DNA of 64,000 nt, taken from positions 19,739,642 through 19,803,641 of the forward strand of contig CM028383.1 in assembly GCA_013146195.2 (NCBI GenBank), in the 5' to 3' direction. Of the stretch, positions 47,112 through 58,200 are shown one piece after another. The notes below the pieces were generated by a model that was not told the origin of the DNA, did not search any database, and worked only from the letters and a program-made list of their open reading frames with translations. Both the position numbers and the translations under genes were made by a program. The stretch comes from Codonopsis lanceolata (lineage: Eukaryota; Streptophyta; Magnoliopsida; Asterales; Campanulaceae). Numbering within the stretch: position 1 is the stretch's first letter; each line of letters opens with the position of its first letter.

Positions 47112-47370
47112 CAGCATTTACAACGTTTGTATCACAACATTTTTAAATAAACGTTGTTAAAAGTTGATTTTTAACAACGTTTTTTAATTAAACGTTGTGT
47201 ATTTGTATTATACAACGGTTTCTATTACAAACGTTGTGCTAGCCTTTTATTCTACAACGTTGTTTAAAAAACGTTGTACTTTTACAACGTTTTTTTTTTA
47301 ACAAACGTTGTGCTTGCCAAGGGTTTTACAATGTTTTTAAATAAACGCTATGCTATTTACGTTGTTTCAA
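47112..47370. repeat. Left subterminal repeats of the CACTA element
   Basis: About a dozen copies of ACAACGTT or its complement AACGTTGT in both orientations, often as palindromic pairs around T/A runs (for example AACAACG and CGTTGT flanking TTTTTTAATTAAA). In CACTA families such subterminal motifs are transposase-binding sites; this exact role here is inference. Confidence 0.85.
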
Positions 47371-47932
47371 TCGCATTCAAGATATTAATTTTTGTCTCTC
47401 TCGCTAAGTTCCCCATTGCGCGGTAAACAACCTTAGAAATTATTTCCCTGCGTCAAAATCCCCAATCCCAAACCCTCTCTCAGCGGCTCTCGTCTTGCAG
47501 CCCTTTCTTCGTTCCTAGCTTCTCTCTCTAAACCTTATCAGATAACCAACAGAGATTTCGTCTCAAATTGATCATCTACGCTTTAGGGAAGACCTTAATT
47601 AGGGATTGTTAACTGTAAGAGCTTCGACGATTGGTGCGTTCTCTCTCTCTCTATCTCTCCCTCCAAAAATTATCTCTCACACTCATGGCTTATTGTAAAT
47701 GGGGTATTACACTTCTTAAGAATTTTCACTCCACAATTTAGTGTTCTTAACAAATTTAGTGTTAGTGATCCCTGCTACTATTGCGCACAGTGCTGTAGAG
47801 GGCTTTTAGATTTTTTTGTGTAGATGTTAGCATGTACTTGCGCATTTGTATTCCAGATTACATGTTATTATATGTCAAAATTAATGTTGACGCTGTGGAT
47901 ATTGTGTATTTCATGAAGTTTCTCATGTGCAG
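47371..47932 (+). other. Promoter/5' UTR-like segment ahead of the captured exons
   Basis: Pyrimidine-rich sequence with CCAAACCCTCTCTCAGCGGC and CTAGCTTCTCTCTC, followed by GGTGCGTTCTCTCTCTCTCT and a likely intron reaching the first recognisable exon. It resembles a plant 5' UTR with a leader intron and is a candidate start for a fused transcript through the cargo. No start codon can be assigned. Confidence 0.35.
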
Positions 47933-50900
47933 GTGCGTTATTCGTGGTTGTGTTCCTAAAAAGATTTAGTCTATGGAGCATCCTTTGGCCCTGAACTTGA
48001 GGTGAGATCATGCTTATATCGAAAACTTTTGATTTGAAATTATTTGGGTTTTTTCAAAGTGTTCTATTTATTCAGTGGAAAATGTACCTTATCAGATGAA
48101 AAAGATCTGCAAGTGGTAAGGAATTAGTGAGAGGATGAACTAATGAACTCCATCATGGGCAGTGAAAAAGTAAAACTTCCCTTAATGTGATTTGGAGATC
48201 CATTTTTCCCCCTTTTCGTTATATGGTCCTGATACTTTGATCCATTGTTTTTCTTTTTAAAACGTTAAATGGAGATATTTAATAGGTTATTATCGCATCC
48301 GCCTCCTCCCTTCTTTTGTCCCTCATTTGACATGATTTAGAGTGTTAGAGTGGGTGGGTTTTTATATTATAATGTTGGTAACACATTGTAGTACTGAAGT
48401 CCCGATCCAAAAGAGAACACATGTAATACTCGCATCTCATTCTCAAAACCTCGCATGTAGTTTAATGCGTCTCATTAGTAGAATACTCCTACTGGACCTA
48501 CCCGTATGGGGAGTTGCAGTCCATAGAGATGATTGCAAGTTCGAGGATGTATTATCCACACACAACCGTGGATCTGAGATTTCTTGCCGTTAGCTTGTGT
48601 GTTATTTTTCTCTTGAATGTATCCTTTGAATTACGGGAAGTACGTAGTACTCAATTGATTGCTTTATTTATGAAGTTTAGACTTGATTTTTCTTGTGAAG
48701 TGTTGAGTAATCTTGCTTTTGGTACACAAGTTTAACATTTAACTTTTCATTACTGTTTCCTTGCATGTTGCATTGAAGATGTACATTTTGCAATTTGTTA
48801 GGCAGCAATATGTTGCTCTGAGATTCTTATTTATATTTACTTTGTTTGTTTATTTTAATTTTGAAAACTGACGTTTCCCTCTTTTCTTGTTATTTCATTT
48901 ATCTTTGGTAAATAGATTCCCATAATAGTAATCTTTAAAAAAATGTTATTTTCATTTCTCTCTTGATATTATAGGATGCCAGGAACTACGGTTGGGAAGT
49001 GAATGAAAAGGTTGATTTTACTTGGAAAAAACTTCTACATAAGAAGGTCAATACTAAAATTTGATTGTTAGTTTCTTCCCTTAGTATCATACATATTCAA
49101 GAAAAAGATGTTAGTACCAAAGATCTGGTCTCCTTTAGCTGCATCTACATAAGATTGATCAAAATAGTAATTATTTCAGCTTGTTCGGCAACAATGATGC
49201 CATTTGTCCCAAAATGGTCATCTTGTACTCTATTATTCTGGTAAAAGAGTATTCTTCGGTACAATACTTGTCAAAATATATCTGCAACGATAAATGAAGA
49301 AACCAATTTCAAGTTAGGCCTTTCATAAAATCCTCCTCTTAAATTCTGAAATGGTCAATTTGGTCTTATTCTAAATTTGGTTTTTGATCACTCGTCGAAA
49401 GGGAAGAAAAGGAAGTTAATGTGTAGCTTGGAGCAATATCATACTTTTTTTTTTAAAACCAAGAAGTAGTGTATTCAAATTATAAGCCTCAATCCTCTCC
49501 CAAAATCACATTGTTAAAGGATAATAAAATTAAAAAAATACTAGCAAAATTGGACACAAAAATTGCAGAGTACACCATGGCCACAATAACACTTAAATCT
49601 CATCACTTAACAGTCAAGATCTTAATAATCCCATCTCGAACGTTGCAACACAACTACCGAGTCTCCAGCTTGCAGAGTCGTCTAGCTTTTGCATCTTGAA
49701 TAGCTAACTCTATCGCCTCTTCAGACTCGTCATGAGACGCTTTAGTGCAGCTTGTGCTCAACATAGGAATCACGCCTCAGTATATTAGTCCATGCCTTGC
49801 TTTGGAGATTCATCAATGCATGACCATTCAAATGAATCCGGTTATTTCAGCACTACCACGACAAGATTGGCATACTTGGCCTGTACTTAGACACCAGCTT
49901 TGTTGTGCTTCCACCCAGTCGGGACCAGATCGAGTTGACCTTGAGGAAATAGCAGTGTATCGCTGCACTAGCCAAACTCTCTAATGGGGTCATTGGCATG
50001 GGTGCAGCTACCATAGATCTTTTGAATTCTTCCCCAAAATTCAGTTAATTCTCTGCTTCAATACAAATCTTTGCCATAGTTTGGACAACAAGTTCGGTAA
50101 GCCCCAAATTTGTTTCACCACTAAGCATAACACGTCGTCCGTCGAGAAGCTGCATTGGCAACATCAGTAGCTTCACTCGTGTAGGCCGTGGAGATTTGAT
50201 CATGGACTCCAACATCTGAGTAGCTGTAACCACGGGCTTCCCTGTATGTTGCACTTGCGTATCATCGCTTCGTGCAAGAAAGATCTTCTCGAGGAATCTC
50301 CATTCCCAAATCACCTCGAGCCACCATAAAAGCATCGGTGTTGGCCGAATTTCATCAAAATTGGCCACCCCTTCTTGATTTTCAACCTTTGACATGAGGA
50401 GAATAGTCTTGGTATGTTGTCCAAGTAGCTTCCGAACCTCGATAAGGTCTGAACCATTGCGGATGAAGGACAAAGCAATCATGTCAATCTTGTTAGGGAT
50501 GCCCCACTGCAAGATATCCTCTCTGTCCTTGTCAGTGAGGGTTGGGAGATCTACGACAACACCGGGAGATTGACATTCTTTCGCTCGCCCAAAAGAGCGA
50601 GTTTTCACACGACACTGACGACTGACCAAGTTCCTTGTCACATGACAGATGTGAAGGTGATTGTTCCATCGGAGCATAAAATGACACTCTGGGGCTCCAA
50701 GTCGTCGGCCGACTTCTTGTAGCTCATAGAGATTATACTTGTATCGCCTTTTATGGTGTAATCGGTGGAGATGGTGATCTCTTGACCTGTGTGAGTGGAT
50801 GGGCTTCCCATCCTTTAAGAAACCGTTTGTATCTACGGACCCTTGGTGTCTAACATGGCAAAGAGGGTGCGGGTGTTTAGCATGGCGGTGCGAAGGTTGT

Positions 50901-52533
50901 TGAGAGTTTCCTTGGTGGTAATGGTGAGATCCATGGGAGAAGTTGAAGCAGGCGACATTCATACCGCCTCGGCAACTTCTCAATCATATCGACGGACCTT
51001 GACGCTGGTCCCAAGGTGCATACAATATTGGTCTTGGGCCTCCTCATAATCTGTTGATGTTGCTTCAGTACAGCGGAGGGCGTAGTGCCATTTTCTAGTT
51101 TAGGAGCCTTGTTACAGGTATTAGGATCAGTATTGGAGTTTCCATTGGGTTGTAAGGAACGTCTATCGACAACGGCAACCATAGCCATTGATGCTGCTGT
51201 AGAGGGGAGGGGAGGCTTGAAGAACGAGAGGGAAGGGTTTTAGAACAAACAAAAGGGTTTTAAACTTGAGCAATATCATACATGACCAACATTTTTTCCC
51301 AAATTTCTAAGTTCTAGCTAATAAACACCTATGCATGAATCTTTATGTGAGCTGTCATGTTTAAATTGATTCCCGCCTAGCTAAACTTACATAAAGAGAT
51401 ATACAAGTTGGAAGTAAAATCCAGTCAGCAAGATAAGAAAAAAAAACCATAGTAAAAGATTGATACATATAATTATAATATATTAACCATTTTTTCTTAA
51501 ATATTCTTGAGTATACTCAAATCAGCCTTATCTCGATTACTTGGTTTGGCTACATGAATCATATTTTGCCATCTACGGTTTATATTTTACGCTTCCGTCT
51601 TCCATACTGGTGCATTGGATGGTTTACCGTGAATGTCCCACCTTGTCTTCGAGATAGACTTGCACCTAACCTTTGCACTCCCTCTCACACTCAAACCCAC
51701 ACCCACACCCACATCCGTAGTTAGTACTTATATATTGTAGCAGAATGCCCTTAATTGGGCTTCTGCTTGATGATATAATCACACTTGTTTCAAAAGTATG
51801 ACAAACCTCCACTTGGGCTTGAGGTCTGCAAAGTAGAAATAATGTAGATATGTCTTTCTCATCTTCCCATTATTCTTTTCTTGTTTTTATGTGCAGACTA
51901 AGGAAATAGTCAGGCTGAATTGAATTTATAAGCGGTTACTTTCAAATGCGGGAGTTAAATTGTTTGAAGACGAGGGAAAAGTTGTGGGCCCTAATCCTCA
52001 TGCGAAGGGGCCACACTTACCTATCAAAATAAATTAAATAGCGTGCTAAAATGACCCAACTGTGTAGTGTTAGAAGATCTGAATTTGTCTGTCTCTACCT
52101 TCCGTAGAGTTATATACTTAATCTCCTTTTACTTCCTTCTCCTTCCCGCATCCCCTGCCCTTTGAATAAGAATAATTGCAAACATACAGCGAAAGGATCA
52201 TTTTTGACAAAAATTGAAGAAATTTTGATACCTTTTGAACTAGAAAAAGTGGGGAACACTGTAATGAACCACCCGGTCGAGTGCGGTGCTTTCATTAGAT
52301 TGGAGGGTGTTTTCTCAAAAGCAGGCTAACCGATGTTTAGGGTGCAAGTAAGAAAATGATTTCAAATCTGTTGACGTAGATCCTCTGGTTTGATCTTGTC
52401 TTTCCAGTGGTAGTAACTTCTTTTCCGTCTTTCGTTGGTTGAATACTTAAGTTGGTCAAAGCAGAAGATGACATTAAAGCTATCACAGATCATGGTGAGG
52501 AATTGATGGCAGATGTTGTACTCCTTGCCACCG
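47933..52533 (+). pseudogene. Captured fragment of glutathione reductase (NADPH), several exons
   Basis: Four exon pieces match the cytosolic-type flavoenzyme that reduces oxidised glutathione with NADPH. 47,933-48,001 encodes CVIRGCVPKKI, which includes the second redox cysteine, then loses one T and shifts frame. 48,975-49,046 encodes DARNYGWEVNEKVDFTWKK. 51,897 to about 52,005 encodes TKEIVRLN-stop-IYKRLLSNAG and KLFEDEGKVVGPN. About 52,449-52,533 encodes KAEDDIKAITDHGEELMADV and VLLATG. Splice sites GTxxx/AG are kept at most borders. The intron between the second and third piece holds the pyruvate kinase retrocopy. The FAD-binding N-terminus, much of the centre and the dimerisation domain are absent, so no enzyme can result. 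Confidence 0.82.
49445..51267 (-). pseudogene. Processed pseudogene of cytosolic pyruvate kinase
   Basis: An intronless minus-strand copy of 1.8 kb: a 79 bp 5' UTR, a start at 51,188 (MAMVAVVDRRSL), and a coding part of about 500 codons in broken frames, then a 3' UTR and a poly-A tail seen as ten T at 49,445. Recognisable parts are TNIVCTLGPASRSVDMIEKL, NFSHGSH, FLKDGKP, PGVVVDLPTLTDKD, DILQWGIPNKIDMIALSFIR, LLMSKVENQEGVANFDEI, GKPVVTATQMLESMIKSPRP and VMLSGET, which cover the substrate, magnesium and nucleotide sites of the glycolytic enzyme. It is flanked by the 14 bp duplication GAGCAATATCATAC (49,431-49,444; 51,268-51,281), the mark of LINE-driven retroposition. Several frameshifts make it non-functional. 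Confidence 0.93.
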
Positions 52534-52782
52534 GTAATTCCAAGTCTCTCTCATAGGAGTACTAACTGTTGATGTTATTGTGTAGCAGCACGATACCAAT
52601 TTTTTAAATTTCAAAAAGTATGTGACTAGTTTCTCTAAAATACACTTTCTTTACTTGTCAAATATAAAAGTATCCAGATGAAAGTATATTGTGCAGAAGT
52701 GGTGATCTCAATTGACTTTTTTCCGGTTCATAAACATAACCTTTTTAGGCATTGATAAGACAATCATTGTGTTCTCTGCAAC

Positions 52783-53169
52783 TTGGATGCATTATCAATA
52801 ATGCAAAATATCAAGTATTCAAAGTGCCCCAAACCAACCCTAGAAACAGTTTATGAACTGCCCAATCTTGATTTGAAAACCCTCACACTTGAATTACTTC
52901 ACCTTGGCCGCGTCCAAGCAACACCCCACGCCCTTGGAGAACTCAAGGCGTCCAACGATTTCCTTCTCTAGACCACGCCCAAACGCCACGAAACAACCAT
53001 TAATCTGGTCCAAAATACTCCAAAGAAATTGCTCCCCCATTCGCTCCAACTCCTTGGCGAAGACTCCAAGGAACCAAGCAACCGCCACATTTTTGTTGAA
53101 GCCTAGTTCTGCCATGAAACTGAAATAAAATAAAAGAAGAAGAAATGGAAAGGGATAGATCGGTTTCAT
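52783..53169. other. Unidentified open stretch within the CACTA cargo
   Basis: Both strands are open: minus 53,169-52,894 (91 codons, containing MAELGFNKNVAVAWFLGVF) and plus 52,783-52,971 and 52,889-53,128. The minus frame reads more like a protein N-terminus, but I recognise no family. It may be a seventh captured gene fragment. The sequence between 52,540 and 52,780, and 53,170-53,640, shows no recognisable exon. Confidence 0.3.
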
Positions 53170-53645
53170 TCACTTGCAGCCATTAATTGTTGTATATGTT
53201 TTTTGCCTTGCTCAAATTTTCTTTGCAACATCATTATCTCTAATTTTCTTTGCAGCATCATTATCTCTAATTTTCTTTGTAGCATCATTATCTCTACAAG
53301 TAAAACATTTTCTAGTTTTTGTCACACAAATACGAGGCTTATATTAATGAATCGGCAGGTCAATGCCCATAACGACTGTGAGTTTGATTATTCTGTTCTA
53401 TTGTAAATGAATACCTTTTTTAACTGTTAGTTTGTTTCAGAATTCGCTGCTGCCCATTTGGTAGTTGGGTTTACCCTCCATGCCATGCCATCTTTAAGCC
53501 TGCAAATCGTAGCTACCAAAGCTTGTTGACTGGCCCGAGAGATGGACTAATCTTTTTATGGGCATCATGTTTTATCCATTAATTATATTGTTCTTTACTT
53601 GATTTTGTTGGATTTGATGATATTTCTCCTAATGTGATTAATTAG

Positions 53646-54162
53646 GGAAAGCGCTCGATATCCGACCACATGTACCAGGCAGTGAATTACATAAAACACA
53701 TGCAGGAAAATATCAAACACCTCAATGGAAAGAGAGATGAGCTCAAGAACATGTCTAATACAAGTGTTGTTCTTGGTGAAAAGAACATTGTTATGGGAAG
53801 ATCAAATAATCGGGTTCCTAATACAATCACGGTTAGCTCGTGCCAAGGTGGTGTTGAGATTTTGATTAATAGTTGGCTACATAGAGTTTCTACTTTCAAG
53901 ATTGCTAAAAGTGCTTGTTTATGAAGGGGTTAGCCTTGTAAGCTACAGTTCCACCAAAGTAAATGAGAGGTTACTCCAAACAATCCAATGTGAGGTATAC
54001 CAGTTGAACCAACTAGCTAGATTACAGTACACCTTAATCAAACCTTCCATTACTAATACCTATTTTTAATTTTCTTGTGAATTATTCATGCAGGTTAGTG
54101 ATTTGACATGCATTAATCTATCTGTGTTGAAACAAAAACTAAGTGAGGTAGTTCAAACCTGA
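53646..54162 (+). pseudogene. Captured 3' part of a bHLH transcription factor gene
   Basis: An acceptor ATTAG precedes an exon encoding KRSISDHMYQAVNYIKHMQE, the loop/second helix of a plant bHLH domain, then HLNGKRDELKNMSN. The exon goes on with VPNTITVSSCQGGVEILINS, shifts frame by one base near 53,905, and resumes with VSLVSYSSTKVNERLLQTIQ to a donor after 53,994. The last exon (54,094-54,162) encodes VSDLTCINLSVLKQKLS and the natural stop. The arrangement matches bHLH proteins of the group with bHLH118/120/125 and related factors. The DNA-contacting basic region and first helix are missing, so the fragment could not bind DNA. Confidence 0.75.
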
Positions 54163-54320
54163 TTGAATCTAAGATGAATTTAACATGTGCTAGGGGGTCC
54201 TGTTAATAAGTGTTTTATAACAATATATGTTTATCTTTGACAATTAATAAACACAAATGTATTGGTGGGACAGCGTGCTTCAGCAAGGCAATGTGTTGAT
54301 GGTCTTGTATCCTGGAAGAT

Positions 54321-54323
<3 letters not shown>

Positions 54324-54362
<39 letters not shown>
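54324..54362. repeat. (GA)n microsatellite
   Basis: About 18 uninterrupted GA units between two captured fragments. Confidence 0.95.
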
Positions 54363-54365
<3 letters not shown>

Positions 54366-54529
54366 ATTAGATATTCACATTTTTTTGTAATCTATACAAC
54401 GAAGAGGAAATAATTAATTTATATCTGATCTATAGAAACTAGTAATGAGCATGCTAGGGTGTCTGCTTAACTTTCTTTGAAAAGTAATTAAAGTAGTTTA
54501 TGCCTCATTAACTTTTTTTCTCAATCAGT

Positions 54530-54645
54530 ATGGAGGAGATAGACTCTGCATGCCAAGATTCAGTAAATGGCTCATCGTCCCGAAGGCCTGTTATTGAGAT
54601 GACAATTCCTTCTGTCATGGACAAGACTATTTCTCCACCTGGCCG
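54530..54645 (+). pseudogene. Captured exon of a PYROXD2-like FAD oxidoreductase gene
   Basis: A single exon bounded by a CTCAATCAG acceptor and a GGCCG-GTACT donor encodes SVNGSSSRRPVIEMTIPSVM and DKTISPPGR. This phrase corresponds to the RPxIExxIPSxxDxTxxPPG segment of the pyridine nucleotide-disulphide oxidoreductase domain-containing protein 2 family (amine-oxidase fold, FAD-binding). Only this internal segment is present. Identification rests on one motif, so it is moderate. Confidence 0.55.
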
Positions 54646-55207
54646 GTACTCAAATTTCTTCTTTCCTCATATATCTTCTTACTTCATCATGTAAAAGTTT
54701 ATTTCTTTCTCACCTCAGTTTCTAGATTTTTAAATTTTGTATATGAATATGAATATAATACAATACCTTATAGAATGAGTTGGTACAACTCTGCTTGTCA
54801 AGTCAAAAAATGGGGGTAAAGAACGAAAAAAGTGTTGCAGAGCTCCGTAATTAATTGCATGTATTACCTGCATAAAAAATGTGAACCTCATCTCTTACTT
54901 GAACAGGATACTTAATAGAAGAGGGTGCTGTCTGTTCTTTGACATTAACAAAGGGGTGTTTTTAGGTATGACTCGTGTATGTCCTGGATACATGTAAATG
55001 CTAGCCGATGAGTTGGCCCATGTTAGTATGTTACCAAATCAATGACTCATGTTGCGAGCGTATCCCTATCTCGATGCTCAAATGACATTGCAACCTTTGA
55101 CTACGGTAATCAATTTAAAGTTGTTTTTTTGAATTTTGTTAATATTTATACATTCTTAAGGTTTCCTATCAACCTGGTTGCAAATTAATTTACTGGATAT
55201 TCTCTAG

Positions 55208-55549
55208 CAAGAGCAAAATGTTACATTTCTTCCTATTGAACTGGGTATTCCAAGCAAAACCTACAAACTATTTACGCAAGACATTAACGACTAGTGATAC
55301 TAGTACCCACGGGGTTTCGGTCCTCGGCGTCTTTGCAGAGAAAGTTTTCCCTCCACTAGTAAAGATTTGTTCTATTTGTCTCGATATTGACCCGAACAAA
55401 TGATGATATATACTCTCGAGGAAAAGATGTGATAATAGTCATTTGTTGTTTCTTGTTTCCATCCAGATTTCTCACAGCGACCACCGCTCAAGAAGCGATA
55501 GCTCGGGAACTTCATGATGTTGAATGGAAGTTCAGGCATATTTTCCGGG
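55208..55549 (+). pseudogene. Captured B3-domain exons of an auxin response factor
   Basis: The first exon (55,208 to about 55,357, acceptor CTCTAG) encodes QEQNVTFLPIELGIPSK and, after a one-base shift, KTLTTSDTSTHG and FAEKVFPPL, the start of the B3 DNA-binding domain. The second exon (55,467-55,549, acceptor ATCCAG) encodes, with one base missing, AQEAIARELHDVEWKFRHIF and RG before a GTACG donor. The wording fits the ARF6/7/8/19 clade. The rest of B3, the middle region and the PB1 domain are absent, so no auxin-regulated factor can be made. Confidence 0.8.
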
Positions 55550-55755
55550 GTACGTACATTATCGAGTATGGGTTTGGTTTACTATTTGCTTTATGAATTA
55601 GTTGTTAATTACTCCTTGTGTATTAAAAGCTAAGCAATAATAGTTAAGGTTTCCCCTTTTTTGAAGTTGAGCCTCACCACTTGCTACATTCTTCCATTAG
55701 AAGTTGTTGGTGTCAATGGATCATTGATGATGCTCTTTCTGACTACTTGACACAG

Positions 55756-56266
55756 TTGACCCCCGTGTTGGAATTATAATGGGTTCCGATTCTGATCTCC
55801 CTGCTATGAAAGATGCAATAAAAATCTTGAGTGAGTTTGATGTACCTGCTGAGGTTATATTCTTATGGTGGCTGAGAGTTTCATTTACCTGTTTACACAT
55901 TGCTTATATCTTTTACTTAGAATTTCTTGAATAAATATTGTGCAGGTGAGAATAGTATCAGCACATCGTACACCTGAATTAATGTTTTCTTATGCAGCTT
56001 CCGCATGTGAGCGGGGCATCCAGATTATTATTGTTGGTGCTGGTGCATGGTGCTACCCACTTACCAGGTTCAGTAAATAACTTGTGCCTCATTAATTCCC
56101 TATTACAGTTTTTTGGATTGCTAGACATCTGGAAGATAATTTTATTTATTTATTTATATTTATGGGGTTAGGCATGGTAGCTACGCTGACACCATTACCT
56201 GTTATTGGTGTTCCTGTACGTGATTCTGCATTGGATGGACTTGACTCCCTTTTCTCAATTGTGCAG
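55756..56266 (+). pseudogene. Captured PurE-domain exons of phosphoribosylaminoimidazole carboxylase
   Basis: Three exons with intact splice borders. 55,756-55,853 encodes VGIIMGSDSDLPAMKDAIKI and LSEFDVPAE. 55,946-56,067 encodes VRIVSAHRTPELMFSYA and ERGIQIIIVGAGA, then a disturbed AHLPG segment where extra bases give WCYPL. 56,172-56,266 encodes GMVATLTPLPVIGVPVRDSA and LDGLDSLFSIVQ. GSDSD and SAHRTP are active-site loops of the PurE fold in the purine pathway (plastid enzyme, PurK-PurE fusion in plants). The PurK ATP-grasp part and the last exon are missing. Confidence 0.87.
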
Positions 56267-56449
56267 GTATATACATCTCAAAATGAAAATTCTTTGAAAT
56301 AGTATGCTTTAACTTCTATTATTGGCAATCCTGTTTAGAAAACTGGCCTTGGATTTTGTACTTTCTAAATTAAACATGGGTACCTACTTCTTTGGTCTAT
56401 GATTCTAGCTTAAAAGGTTGTTTGTTATTCCATTTGTACCAAGTTAACA

Positions 56450-56775
56450 GGACAACCAATGATCCAACGTGCATCAGCCAATTGCTAAGACTATTGAGAT
56501 GCAACCACAACATGATTGATGACATCCACAATCATTGGAAGAAGGCTGAAGCTGTGAGAATCAAGTGCTTAGGAGTGCCCACCCTTGACATGGACAACAT
56601 TTGTTTCCACCTCGAGGTCTGAACTATAAATATTCTGTTTCATTGTTTCAAATGTTCTACCTATGGTTCCATTCTTGTTGACTGATGTGGTCCGTATAGG
56701 ATAAATCTGGTGGAAAGATTATTTACCGACATATCAATATCCTGCTCTTGTATCGTGGTCGAAATTTTGTTAGAT
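56450..56775 (+). pseudogene. Captured CRM-domain exons of a CAF-like group II intron splicing factor
   Basis: The first exon (about 56,450-56,619) encodes HNMIDDIHNHWKKAEAVRIK and CLGVPTLDMDNICFHLE, ending at a GTCTG donor. The next, from 56,700 after GTATAG, encodes DKSGGKIIYRHINILLLYRG and RNF before similarity ends. This is the CRM RNA-binding domain in the form found in CRS2-associated factors (CAF1/CAF2 type), organelle splicing proteins. The usual GxxG loop is replaced by the RHINILLLYRG form typical of such CAF-type domains. The remaining domains are absent. Confidence 0.8.
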
Positions 56776-57716
56776 CTATCTCGTTACGCTTGGCATACGG
56801 GTTGGCGTGAACATCCCGATGGCACAAGTTGGTTCCTTTGTTCCTTGTGATAAAGCCGGCATTTGTTCGGGATTGTATTTTAGCTCGTGTTGGTCTTTGG
56901 TGGCTACCGGTGAGCTCAGTTATTCATGGATTTATTGGATACGACTAGTGCAGTTGTTTTGTTCTACCATATGTGATAATTAGGGATTCAAGTAATGAGG
57001 TGAAGTCTTTGAGATATACTTTGAGTTCTTGCTAGAAGAATTTGAAATTGTGGACATATGGACAGTTTCATATTGCAATTTCTGTTTTGATGTTGTCAGG
57101 AGGCATCTAGGTCCTTCGCTTTTCCTTTTAGACTGTCTTTGGGATGGATATCCATGGTTGTACATGAATCAACTGCATCTCAAGTGGGGATCTTGGAGGA
57201 TTATCTTTTTCCAAAAGGAAGGAGGGTGAATAAATCAACAATTTGTTGCCTTTAATACCGACAAAAAACTGGGACTGAAACAAAATACTGATTATGCTAC
57301 TTTAAAACATTGTTTTTTGTGTCGGTCAAACTCACTTCTCATGTTATCCAGTTGTATTACGTCTAGGTTAAAGGATGGATCATTACAAAGTGAAAATGAG
57401 GATGACAACTTGATTCATTGGATTCCATCCTCATTTCCTTGCTTAAACCAACCCTGATAAACTTCAATGACGGTTGTGGAAAATTTGATTTCAATCTGCT
57501 CATAGTTGTATTTATTCTGAAATTCACCACCTGACCTAGTTGTAATATTAAATTTACTACTTTCTATTATTTCAAAGCTATGAACTATCGCTTAAAATTT
57601 GAATATAGATTCTTGCACTTGTCTAGTGAAATGATGGTCACAATGTAGTTGCATGATATAGTAAATAATGCATAGGTGCAAAATTGGAACAAAATGCTAT
57701 TAATTTTTTTTTTGAA
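56776..57716. other. Right inner part of the CACTA element, no gene identified
   Basis: A 66-codon frame (57,029-57,229, with WTVSYCNFCFDVV and LLDCLWDGYPWLYMNQLHL) is protein-like, but I do not recognise it; it could be another captured exon. The rest is AT-rich. Confidence 0.35.
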
Positions 57717-57721
57717 AAATA

Positions 57722-58200
57722 GATTTTACAACGTTTTTTAAACGTTGTTAAAAGTATTTTACAACGTTTTTTTTAAACGTTGTTAAAAGTATTTTACAAC
57801 GTTTTTTAAACGTTGTAATATACTTTTTACAACGTTTTTTAAATGTTGTAAAAAGTCTTTTACAACGTTTTTAAAACGTTGTTAAAAGTCGTTCACAGCG
57901 TTTTTTAAACCTTGTAAAAAATCTATTACAACGTTTTTTAAACGTTGTAATAGACTTTTAACAACGTTTAAAAAACGTTGTAAAATAATTTTAACAACGT
58001 TTAAAAAACGTTGTAAAAGACTTTTTACAACGTTTAAAAAACGTTGTAAAAACCTTTTTACAACGTTTAAAAAATGTTGTAAAAACCTTTTTACAACGTT
58101 TAAAAAACGTTGTAAAAAAGGGGGGCCTATTACAACGTTGCCTAACACAACGTTTTACAAAACGTTCTAAAATAGCTTTTACAACGTTTTAAAAACGTTG
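57722..58200. repeat. Right subterminal repeats of the CACTA element
   Basis: At least twelve palindromes of the form ACAACGTTTTTTAAACGTTGT or its A-rich version, spaced about 25-35 bp apart and joined by AAAAGTATTTT or AAAGACTTTT spacers. The array is denser and more regular than at the left end. Confidence 0.9.

Noticed and set aside
47933..56775. Functional host genes for glutathione reductase, ARF, AIR carboxylase and others
   Set aside because: Each is a fragment with missing domains, in-frame stops or frameshifts, enclosed by transposon ends.
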